Part shown: positions 26,501 through 36,860 of the stretch, one piece after another
Position numbering within the stretch: the stretch's first letter is position 1
How the letters are laid out: each line of letters starts with the position of its first letter
DNA from: Valencia hispanica
Lineage: Eukaryota; Chordata; Actinopteri; Cyprinodontiformes; Valenciidae
Reading direction: 5' to 3'
Length of the DNA stretch: 64,000 bases
Assembly: GCA_963556495.2 (NCBI GenBank)
Contig: OY747702.1
Span: 6,389,001-6,453,000 of the forward strand
Position numbers and translations under genes: made by a program
The notes under the pieces: generated by a model
Told to the model about the DNA's origin: nothing
Databases searched by the model: none
The model's input: only the letters and a program-made list of their open reading frames with translations

Positions 26501-29500
26501 TAGAGACGAGAGAACAAAATCTAATACTGGTCCATTTTCAGCTTTTCTCAGTGAGAAAAAGCTGTTTTGGACCTCATGCTTAAAACTTCATTTCAACCTG
26601 TTGTAGATAGATGTAATGATTCTAAACTACTACAGAGACTGTTTTTACCCCATTTGAAGTAAAATTAAATGTTACATTGAGACCAGAAAACATAATCTAA
26701 TACTGGTCCATTTTCAGCTTTTCTCAGTGAGAAAAAGCTGTTTTGGACCTCATGCTTTCAACTTCATTTCAACCTGTTGTAGATAGATGTATTGATTCTA
26801 AACTACTACAGAGACTGTTTTTACCCCATTTGAAGTAAAATTAAATGTTACATTGAGATCAGAGAACAGAATCTAATACTGGTCCATTTTCAGCTTTTCT
26901 CAGTGAGAAAAAGCTGTTTTGGACCTCATGCTTAAAACTTCATTTCAAAATGTTGTAGATGTATGCAATGATTCTAAACTACTACAGACACTGTTTTTAC
27001 CCCATTTGAAGTAAAATTAAATGTTACATTGAGAAAAGAGAACAAAATCTAATACTGGTCCATTTTCAGCTTTTCTCAGTGAGAAAAAGCTGTTTTGGAC
27101 CTCATGCTTTCAACTTCATTTCAACCTGTTGTAGATAGATGTAATGATTCTAAACTACTACAGAGACTGTTTCTACCCCATTTGAAGTAAAATTAAATGT
27201 TACATTGAGACCAGAGAACAGAATCTAATACTGGTCCATTTTCAGCTTTTCTCAGTGAGAAAAAGCTGTTTTGGACCTCATGCTTTCAACTTCATTTCAA
27301 ACTGTTGTAGATGTATGCAATGATTCTAAACTACTACAGACACTGTTTTTACCCAATTTGAAGTAAAATTAAATGTTACATTGAGATCAGAGAACAGAAT
27401 CTAATACTGGTCCATTTTCAGCTTTTCTCAGTGAGAAAAAGCTGTTTTGGACCTCATGCTTTCAACTTCATGTCAACCTGTTGTAGATAGATGTAATGAT
27501 TCTAAACTACTACAGAGACTGTTTTTACCCCATTTGAAGTAAAATTTAATGTTACATTGAGAAAAGAGAACAAAATCTAATACTGGTCCATTTTCAGCTT
27601 TTCTCAGTGAGAAAAAGCTGTTTTGGACCTCATGCTTTCAACTTCATTTCAAAATGTTGTAAGATGTATGCAATGATTCTAAACTACTACAGAGACTGTT
27701 TTTACCCCATTTGAAGTAAAATTAAATGTTACATTGAGACCAGAGAACAGAATCTAATACTGGTCCATTTTCAGCTTTTCTCAGTGAGAAAAAGCTGTTT
27801 TGGACCCCATGCTTTCAACTTCATTTCAAAATGTTGTAGATGTATGCAATGATTCTAAACTACTACAGACACTGTTTTTACCCCATTTGAAGTAAAATTA
27901 AATGTTACATTGAGACCAGAGAACAGAATCTAATACTGGTCCATTTTCAGCTTTTCTCAGTGAGAAAAAGCTGTTTTGGACCTCATGCTTAAAACTTCAT
28001 TTCAAACTGTTGTAGATAGATGTAATGATTCTAAACTACTACAGAGACTGTTTCTACCCCATTTGAAGTAAAATTAAGTGTTACATTGAGATCAGAGAAC
28101 AGAATCTAATACTGGTCCATTTTCAGCTTTTCTCAGTGAGAGACCTCAAAAGCTGTTTTTGGACCTCATGCTTAAAACTTCATTTCAACCTGTTGTAGAT
28201 AGATGTAATGATTCTAAACTACTACAGAGACTGTTTTTACCCCATTTGAAGTAAAATTTAATGTTACATTGAGAAAAGAGAACAAAATCTAATACTGGTC
28301 CATTTTCAGCTTTTCTCAGTGAGAAAAAGCTGTTTTGGACCTCATGCTTTCAACTTCATTTCAACCTGTTGTAGATAGATGTAATGATTCTAAACTACTA
28401 CAGAGACTGTTTTTAGCACATTTGAAGTAAAATTAAATGTTACATTGAGACCAGAGAACATAATCTAATACTGGTCCATTTTCAGCTTTTCTCAGTGAGA
28501 AAAAGCTGTTTTGGACCTCATGCTTTCAACTTCATTTCAACCTGTTGTAGATGTATGCAATGATTCTAAACTACTACAGACACTGTTTTTACCCCATTTG
28601 AAGTAAAATTAAATGTTACATTGAGAACAGAGAACAGAATCTAATACTGGTCCATTTTCAGCTTTTCTCAGTGAGAAAAAGCTGTTTTGGACCTCATGCT
28701 TAAAACTTCATTTCAAACTGTTGTAGATAGATGTAATGATTCTAAACTACTACAGAGACTGTTTTTACCCCATTTGAAGTAAAATTAAATGTTACATTGA
28801 GATCAGAGAACAGAATCTAATACTGGTCCATTTTCAGCTTTTCTCAGTGAGAAAAAGCTGTTTTGGACCTCATTGCTTTCAACTTCATGTCAACCTGTTG
28901 TAGATAGATGTAATGATTCTAAACTACTACAGAGACTGTTTTTACCCCATTTGAAGTAAAATTTAATGTTACATTGAGAAAAGAGAACAAAATCTAATAC
29001 TGGTCCATTTTCAGCTTTTCTCAGTGAGAAAAAGCTGTTTTGGACCTCATGCTTTCAACTTCATTTCAAACTGTTGTAGATAGATGTAATGATTCTAAAC
29101 TACTACAGAGACTGTTTCTACCCCATTTGAAGTAAAATTAAGTGTTACATTGAGATCAGAAAACATAATCTAATACTGGTCCATTTTCAGCTTTTCTCAG
29201 TGAGAAAAAGCTGTTTTGGACCTCATGCTTTCAACTTCATTTCAAAATGTTGTAGATGTATGCAATGATTCTAAACTACTACAGAGACTGTTTTTAGCAC
29301 ATTTGAAGTAAAATTAAATTTTACATTGAGACCAGAGAACATAATCTAATACTGGTCCATTTTCAGCTTTTCTCAGTGAGAAAAAGCTGTTTTGGACCTC
29401 ATGCTTAAAACTTCATTTCAAACTGTTGTAGATAGATGTAATGATTCTAAACTACTACAGAGACTGTTTCTACCCCATTTGAAGTAAAATTTAATGTTAC

Positions 29501-31153
29501 ATTGAGAAAAGAGAACAAAATCTAATACTGGTCCATTTTCAGCTTTTCTCAGTGAGAAAAAGCTGTTTTGGACCTCATGCTTAAAACTTCATTTCAAACT
29601 GTTGTAGATAGATGTAATGATTCTAAACTACTACAGAGACTGTTTTTACCCCATTTGAAGTAAAATTAAATGTTACATTGAGAACAGAGAACATAATCTA
29701 ATACTGGTCCATTTTCAGCTTTTCTCAGTGAGAAAAAGCTGTTTTGGACCTCATGCTTTCAACTTCATTTCAAAATGTTGTAGATAGATGTAATGATTCT
29801 AAACTACTACAGAGACTGTTTTTACCCCATTTGAAGTAAAATTAAATGTTACATTGAGAACAGAGAACAGAATCTAATACTGGTCCATTTTCAGCTTTTC
29901 TCAGTGAGAAAAAGCTGTTTTGGACCTCATGCTTTCAACTTCATTTCAAAATGTTGTAGATAATATGCAATGATTCTAAACTACTACAGAGACTGTTTTT
30001 ACCCCATTTGAAGTAAAATTAAATGTTACATTGAGATCAGAGAACAGAATCTAATACTGGTCCATTTTCAGCTTTTCTCAGTGAGAAAAAGCTGTTTTGG
30101 ACCTCATGCTTTAAACTTCATTTCAAAATGTTGTAGATGTATGCAATGATTCTAAACTACTACAGACACTGTTTTTACCCCATTTGAAGTAAAATTAAAT
30201 GTTACATTGAGAAAAGAGAACAGAATCTAATACTGGTCCATTTTCAGCTTTTCTCAGTGAGAAAAAGCTGTTTTGGACCTCATGCTTTCAACTTCATTTC
30301 AAACTGTTGTAGATAGATGTAATGATTCTAAACTACTACAGAGACTGTTTCTACCCCATTTGAAGTAAAATTAAGTGTTACATTGAGATCAGAGAACAGA
30401 ATCTAATACTGGTCCATTTTCAGCTATTCTCAGTGAGAAAAAGCTGTTTTGGACCTCATGCTTTCAACTTTTTCAAACTGTTATAGAAATATGTAATGAT
30501 TCTAAACTACTACAGAGACTGTTTTTACCCCATTTGAAGTAAAATTAAATGTTACATTGAGACCAGAGAACATAATCTAATACTGGTCCATTTTCAGCTT
30601 TTCTCAGTGAGAAAAAGCTGTTTTGGACCTCATGCTTTCAACTTCATTTCAACCTGTTGTAGATGTATGCAATGATTCTAAACTACTACAGAGACTGTTT
30701 TTACCCCATTTGAAGTAAAATTAAATGTTACATTGAGAACAGAGAACAAAATCTAATACTGGTCCATTTTCAGCTTTTCTCAGTGAGAAAAAGCTGTTTT
30801 GGACCTCATGCTTTCAACTTCATTTCAAAATGTTGTAGATGTATGCAATGATTCTAAACTACTACAGAGACTGTTTTTACCCCATTTGAAGTAAAATTAA
30901 ATGTTACATTGAGACCAGAGAACAGAATCTAATACTGGTCCATTTTCAGCTTTTCTCAGTGAGAAAAAGCTGTTTTGGACCTCATGCTTTCAACTTCATT
31001 TCAAACTGTTGTAGATAGATGTAATGATTCTAAACTACTACAGAGACTGTTTCTACCCCATTTGAAGTAAAATTAAGTGTTACATAGAGAACAGAGAACA
31101 GAATCTAATACTGGTCCATTTTCAGCTTTTCTCAGTGAGAAAAAGCTGTTTTG

Positions 31154-31600
31154 GACCTCATGCTTTCAACTTCATTTCAACCTGTTGTAGATAGATGTAA
31201 TGATTCTAAACTACTACAGAGACAGTTTTTAGCACATTTGAAGTAAAATAAAATGTTACATTGAGACCAGAAAACATAATCTAATACTGGTCCATTTTCA
31301 GCTTTTCTCAGTGAGAAAAAGCTGTTTTGGACCTCATGCTTTCAACTTCATTTCAACCTGTTGTAGATAGTATGCAATGATTCTAAACTACTACAGAGAC
31401 TGTTTTTACCCCATTTGAAGTAAAATTTAATGTTACATTGAGAAAAGAGAACAAAATCTAATACTGGTCCATTTTCAGCTTTTCTCAGTGAGAAAAAGCT
31501 GTTTTGGACCTCATGCTTTCAACTTCATTTCAAAATGTTGTAGATGTATGCAATGATTCTAAACTACTACAGAGACTGTTTCTACCCCATTTGAAGTAAA
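31154..31600 (+). repeat. Three-unit duplicated segment, copy 1
   Basis: This holds a GAGACAG/TTTTTAGCAC/AATAAAATG unit, then a unit with the rare GATAGTATGCAATG plus ATTTAATG and GAAAAGAGAACAAAATC, then a CAAAATG/GATGTATGCAATG unit. By eye it matches 35556-35997 with a single difference over roughly 400 bp until the third unit diverges at TTTCTACCCC. The copies are 4402 bp apart, about 25 units. Confidence 0.8.
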
Positions 31601-34600
31601 ATTAAGTGTTACATTGAGAAAAGAGAACAAAACTAATACTGGTCCATTTTCAGCTTTTCTCAGTGAGAAAAAGCTGTTTTGGACCTCATGCTTTCAACTT
31701 CATTTCAAACTGTTGTAGATGTATGCAATGATTCTAAACTACTACAGAGACTGTTTTTACCCCATTTGAAGTAAAATTTAAGTGTTACATTGAGAAAAGA
31801 GAACAAAATCTAATACTGGTCCATTTTCAGCTTTTCTCAGTGAGAAAAAGCTGTTTTGGACCTCATGCTTAAAACTTCATTTCAAACTGTTGTAGATAGA
31901 TGTAATGATTCTAAACTACTACAGAGACTGTTTCTACCCCATTTGAAGTAAAATTAAGTGTTACATTGAGATCAGAGAACAGAATCTAATACTGGTCCAT
32001 TTTCAGCTTTTCTCAGTGAGAAAAAGCTGTTTTGGACCTCATGCTTTCAACTTCATTTCAACCTGTTGTAGATAGATGTAATGATTCTAAACTACTACAG
32101 AGACTGTTTTTACCCCATTTGAAGTAAAATTAAATGTTACATTGAGACCAGAAAACATAATCTAATACTGGTCCATTTTCAGCTTTTCTCAGTGAGAAAA
32201 AGCTGTTTTGGACCTCATGCTTAAAACTTCATTTCAACCTGTTGTAGATAGTATGTAATGATTCTAAACTACTACAGAGACTGTTTTTACCCCATTTGAA
32301 GTAAAATTAAAATGTTACATTGAGACCAGAGAACAAAATCTAATACTGGTCCATTTTCAGCTTTTCTCAGTGAGAAAAAGCTGTTTTGGACCTCATGCTT
32401 TCAACTTCATTTCAAAATGTTGTAGATGTATGCAATGATTCTAAACTACTACAGAGACTGTTTTTACCCCATTTGAAGTAAAATTAAATGTTACATTGAG
32501 AATCAGAGAACAGAATCTAATACTGGTCCATTTTCAGCTTTTCTCAGTGAGAAAAAGCTGTTTTGGACCTCATGCTTTCAACTTCATTTCAACCTGTTGT
32601 AGATAGATGTAATGATTCTAAACTACTACAGAGACTGTTTTTACCCCATTTGAAGTAAAATTAAGTGTTACATAGAGAACAGAGAACAAAATCTAATACT
32701 GGTCCATTTTCAGCTTTTCTCAGTGAGAAAAAGCTGTTTTGGACCTCATGCTTTCAACTTCATTTCAAACTGTTGTAGATAGATGTAATGATTCTAAACT
32801 ACTACAGAGACTGTTTCTACCCCATTTGAAGTAAAATTAAGTGTTACATTGAGAACAGAGAACAAAATCTAATACTGGTCCATTTTCAGCTTTTCTCAGT
32901 GAGAAAAAGCTGTTTTGGACCTCATGCTTTCAACTTCATTTCAAAATGTTGTAGATAGATGTAATGATTCTAAACTACTACAGAGACTGTTTCTACCCCA
33001 TTTGAAGTAAAATTTAGTGTTACATTGAGACCAGAGAACAGAATCTAATACTGGTCCATTTTCAGCTTTTCTCAGTGAGAAAAAGCTGTTTTGGACCTCA
33101 TGCTTTCAACTTCATTTCAACCTGTTGTAGATAGATGTAATGATTCTAAACTACTACAGAGACTGTTTCTACCCCATTTGAAGTAAAATTAAGTGTTACA
33201 TTGAGAACAGAGAACAAAATCTAATGCTGGTCCATTTTCAGCTTTTCTCAGTGAGAAAAAGCTGTTTTGGACCTCATGCTTTCAACTTCATTTCAAACTG
33301 TTATAGATAGTATGTAATGATTCTAAACTACTACAGAGACTGTTTTTACCCCATTTGAAGTAAAATTAAGTGTTACATTGAGAACAGAGAACAAAATCTA
33401 ATACTGGTCCATTTTCAGCTTTTCTCAGTGAGAAAAAGCTGTTTTGGACCTCATGCTTTCAACTTCATTTCAAACTGTTGTAGATAGATGTAATGATTCT
33501 AAACTACTACAGAGACTGTTTCTACCCCATTTGAAGTAAAATTAAATGTTACATTGAGACCAGAGAACAGAATCTAATACTGGTCCATTTTCAGCTTTTC
33601 TCAGTGAGAAAAAGCTGTTTTGGACCTCATGCTTTCAACTTCATTTCAACCTGTTGTAGATAGATGTAATGATTCTAAACTACTACAGAGACTGTTTCTA
33701 CCCCATTTGAAGTAAAATTAAGTGTTACATTGAGATCAGAGAACATAATCTAATACTGGTCCATTTTCAGCTTTTCTCAGTGAGAAAAAGCTGTTTTGGA
33801 CCTCGTGCTTAAAACTTCATTTCAAACTGTTGTAGATAGATGTAATGATTCTAAACTACTACAGAGACTGTTTCTACCCCATTTGAAGTAAAATTAAGTG
33901 TTACATTGAGACCAGAGAACAGAATCTAATACTGGTCCATTTTCAGCTTTTCTTAGTGAGAAAAAGCTGTTTTGGACCTCATGCTTTCAACTTCATTTCA
34001 ACCTGTTGTAGATAGATGTAATGATTCTAAACTACTACAGAGACTGTTTCTACCCCATTTGAAGTAAAATTAAATGTTACATTGAGACCAGAGAACAGAA
34101 TCTAATACTGGTCCATTTTCAGCTTTTCTCAGTGAGAAAAAGCTGTTTTGGACCTCATGCTTTCAACTTCATTTCAAAATGTTGTAGATGTATGCAATGA
34201 TTCTAAACTACTACAGACACTGTTTTTACCCCATTTGAAGTAAAATTAAATGTTACATTGAGATCAGAGAACAGAATCTAATACTGGTCCATTTTCAGCT
34301 TTTCTCAGTGAGAAAAAGCTGTTTTGGACCTCATATTCACCTTCATTTCAAACTGTTGTAGATAGATGTAATGATTCTAAACTACTACAGAGACTGTTTT
34401 AGCCCATTTGAAGTAAAATTAAATGTTACATTGAGAACAGAGAACAAAATCTAATACTGGTCCATTTTCAGCTTTTCTCAGTGAGAAAAAGCTGTTTTGG
34501 ACCTCATGCTTTCAACTTCATTTCAAACTGTTGTAGATAGATGTAATGATTCTAAACTACTACAGAGACTGTTTTAGCCCATTTGAAGTAAAATTAAATG

Positions 34601-35555
34601 TTACATTGAGATCAGAGAACAAAATCTAATACTGGTCCATTTTCAGCTTTTCTCAGTGAGAAAAAGCTGTTTTGGACCTCATGCTTTCAACTTCATTTCA
34701 ACCTGTTGTAGATAGATGTAATGATTCTAAACTACTACAGAGACTGTTTTTACCCCATTTGAAGTAAAATTAAATGTTACATTGAGACCAGAGAACAAAA
34801 TCTAATACTGGTCCATTTTCAGCTTTTCTCAGTGAGAAAAAGCTGTTTTGGACCTCATGCTTTCAACTTCATTTCAAACTGTTGTAGATGTATGCAATGA
34901 TTCTAAACTACTACAGAGACTGTTTTTACCCCATTTGAAGTAAAATTAAATGTTACATTGAGATCAGAGAACAGAATCTAATACTGGTCCATTTTCAGCT
35001 TTTCTCAGTGAGAAAAAGCTGTTTTGGACCTCATGCTTTCAACTTCATTTCAACCTGTTGTAGATGTATGTAATGATTCTAAACTACTACAGAGACTGTT
35101 TTTACCCCATTTGAAGTAAAATTTAATGTTACATTGAGAACCAGAGAACAAAATCTAATACTGGTCCATTTTCAGCTTTTCTCAGTGAGAAAAAGCTGTT
35201 TTGGACCTCATGCTTTCAACTTCATTTCAACCTGTTGTAGATAGATGTAATGATTCTAAACTACTACAGACACTGTTTTTACCCCATTTGAAGTAAAATT
35301 AAATGTTACATTGAGATCAGAGAACAGAATCTAATACTGGTCCATTTTCAGCTTTTCTCAGTGAGAAAAAGCTGTTTTGGACCTCATGCTTTCAACTTCA
35401 TGTCAAACTGTTGTAGATAGATGTAATGATTCTAAACTACTACAGAGACTGTTTCTACCCCATTTGAAGTAAAATTAAATGTTACATTGAGATCAGAGAA
35501 CATAATCTAATACTGGTCCATTTTCAGCTTTTCTCAGTGAGAAAAAGCTGTTTTG

Positions 35556-35997
35556 GACCTCATGCTTTCAACTTCATGTCAACCTGTTGTAGATAGATGT
35601 AATGATTCTAAACTACTACAGAGACAGTTTTTAGCACATTTGAAGTAAAATAAAATGTTACATTGAGACCAGAAAACATAATCTAATACTGGTCCATTTT
35701 CAGCTTTTCTCAGTGAGAAAAAGCTGTTTTGGACCTCATGCTTTCAACTTCATTTCAACCTGTTGTAGATAGTATGCAATGATTCTAAACTACTACAGAG
35801 ACTGTTTTTACCCCATTTGAAGTAAAATTTAATGTTACATTGAGAAAAGAGAACAAAATCTAATACTGGTCCATTTTCAGCTTTTCTCAGTGAGAAAAAG
35901 CTGTTTTGGACCTCATGCTTTCAACTTCATTTCAAAATGTTGTAGATGTATGCAATGATTCTAAACTACTACAGAGACTGTTTTTACCCCATTTGAA
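35556..35997 (+). repeat. Three-unit duplicated segment, copy 2
   Basis: Second copy of the three-unit segment described at 31154. It differs by CATGTCAACC instead of CATTTCAACC in the first unit. It ends where the third unit acquires a 5 bp insertion (GAAGGTGCATAAAATT near 35996) just before the unique insert. A looser relative begins near 26041. Confidence 0.8.
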
Positions 35998-36027
35998 GGT
36001 GCATAAAATTAAATGTTACATTGAGAA

Positions 36028-36174
36028 AGTTGCAGAGGTAGACCAGGAAAATACTATAAGGAATGAGCCAACCGTGTCTGTCTGTTCAACTCCTCCCAGT
36101 GTCAATGTGCAGCTTCTTTATTTAGTCACACTTCATTAACATATTAAAAGAACAGGATCATGCAAAGGCATGTT
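36028..36174. other. Non-satellite insert, about 147 bp
   Basis: Satellite sequence stops after ACATTGAGAA (ending 36027) and resumes at GAACAGAATCTAAT (36175). The DNA between does not resemble any part of the unit on either strand. It is richer in G+C, contains a CpG at 36073, and has a 7 bp inverted pair GTTCAAC (36084-36090) and GTTGAAC (36172-36178) and a small dyad CATGC-AAAG-GCATG (36159-36172). The right edge repeats AATCTAAT (8 bp) as AATCTAATAAATCTAATACTGG. There is no matching duplication at the left edge, so it is not a clean transposon insertion. A reading frame passes through it, but only as an extension of satellite sequence; origin unknown. Confidence 0.85.
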
Positions 36175-36432
36175 GAACAGAATCTAATAAATCTAATACT
36201 GGTCCATTTTCAGCTTTTCTCAGTGAGAAAAAGCTGTTTTGGACCTCATGCTTAAAACTTCATTTCAACCTGTTGTAGATAGATGTAATGATTCTAAACT
36301 ACTACAGAGACTGTTTTTACCCCATTTGAAGTAAAATTAAATGTTACATTGAGAACAGAAGAACATCAAAATCTAATACTGGTCCATTTTCAGCTTTTCT
36401 CAGTGAGAAAAAGCTGTCTTTTGGACCTCATG
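36175..36432 (+). repeat. Last forward-orientation satellite units
   Basis: About one and a half units between the unique insert and the inversion point. Small irregularities are present: GAACAGAAGAACATCAAAATC around 36351-36371 and GCTGTCTTTTGGACC at 36413-36427. The arm ends at GGACCTCATG (36423-36432). Confidence 0.9.
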
Positions 36433-36485
36433 AATCATTACATCTATCTACAACAGGTTGAAATGAAGTTGAAAGCATGAGGTCC
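36423..36485. repeat. Orientation-switch junction of the satellite
   Basis: Forward GGACCTCATG (36423-36432) is followed immediately by AATCATTACATC, the reverse complement of GATGTAATGATT. Reading on, the complementary CATGAGGTCC appears at 36476-36485, so 10 bp arms enclose a 43 bp loop (36433-36475). The two breakpoints fall at different places in the unit, about 43 bp apart. The flanking units do not mirror each other: the nearest right unit has the GATC/AAGTG/CTACCCC type, the nearest left one has AACAG/AAATG/TTACCCC. Confidence 0.95.
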
Positions 36486-36620
36486 AAAACAGCTTTTTCT
36501 CACTGAGAAAAGCTGAAAATGGACCAGTATTAGATTCTGTTCTCTGATCTCAATGTAACACTTAATTTTACTTCAAATGGGGTAGAAACAGTCTCTGTAG
36601 TAGTTTAGAATCATTACATC

Positions 36621-36860
36621 TATCTACAACAGTTTGAAGCATGAGGTCCAAAACAGCTTTTTCTCACTGAGAAAAGCTGAAAATTTAGATTCTGTTCTCA
36701 TGTAACACTTAATTTTACTTCAAATGGGGTAGAAACAGTCTCTGTAGTAGTTTTCATTGCATACATCTACTGAAATGAGTTGAAAGCTGAGGTCCCAAAC
36801 AGCTTTTTCTCACTGAGAAAAGCTGAAAATGGACCAGTTTTAGAATCTCAATGTAACATT
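36621..36860 (-). repeat. Scrambled satellite next to the inversion
   Basis: The first units after the switch carry several deletions. CAGTTTGAAGCATGAGG has lost about 14 bp, GAAAATTTAGATTCTGTTCTC has lost the GGACCAGTA part, ATGTAACAC follows CTCA early, TAGTTTTCATTGC and CTACTGAAATGAG are shortened, and GGACCAGTTTTAGAATCTC lacks the GTTCTCT segment. Normal spacing resumes by about 36860. A cluster of deletions fits error-prone repair at the junction or a weak assembly join. Confidence 0.8.

Larger units (their letters stand above)
1..36027 (+). repeat. Satellite array, 176 bp unit, forward-orientation arm
   Basis: About 200 head-to-tail copies of a 176 bp unit. Landmarks in order are GGACCTCATGCTT, CTTCATTTCAA, TGTTGTAGATAGATG, TAATGATTCTAAACTACTAC, CCCCATTTGAAGTAAAATT, TGTTACATTGAGA, AATCTAATACTGGTCC and the palindromic CAGCTTTTCTCAGTGAG block. 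In the clean part the landmarks recur at exactly 176 bp. The unit is about 34% G+C with virtually no CpG. Because 176 is not a multiple of three, each reading frame shifts from unit to unit and soon meets every stop codon, so coding is excluded. The array enters from the left edge mid-unit. Family and species are not recognised; a centromeric or pericentromeric role is inferred from the architecture only. Confidence 0.97.
15700..36027 (+). repeat. Homogeneous core of the forward arm
   Basis: About 115 units with nearly constant 176 bp spacing and variation confined to the recurrent variant sites. Rare exceptions include a 7 bp insertion near 28141-28148 (AGACCTC copied ahead of the palindrome's right end), a base-pair loss near 31631, altered units at 34335-34345, and two consecutive units with GTTTTAGCCC at about 34396 and 34571. 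Uniformity of this kind is typical of an actively homogenised satellite. Confidence 0.85.

Noticed and set aside
35906..36139. Open frame of 77 codons running into the unique insert
   Set aside because: Its first half is satellite and its second half the insert. No recognisable domain, and a short frame of this size is expected by chance.
36028..36174. Transposon with target-site duplication
   Set aside because: The 8 bp duplication is only at the right edge and no terminal inverted repeats bound the insert; the 7 bp inverted pair is weak and internal on the left.
36423..36485. Fold-back sequencing chimera as the cause of the inversion
   Set aside because: The flanking unit types are not mirrored across the junction, which a fold-back read would require. 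An assembly join of two array segments remains possible.
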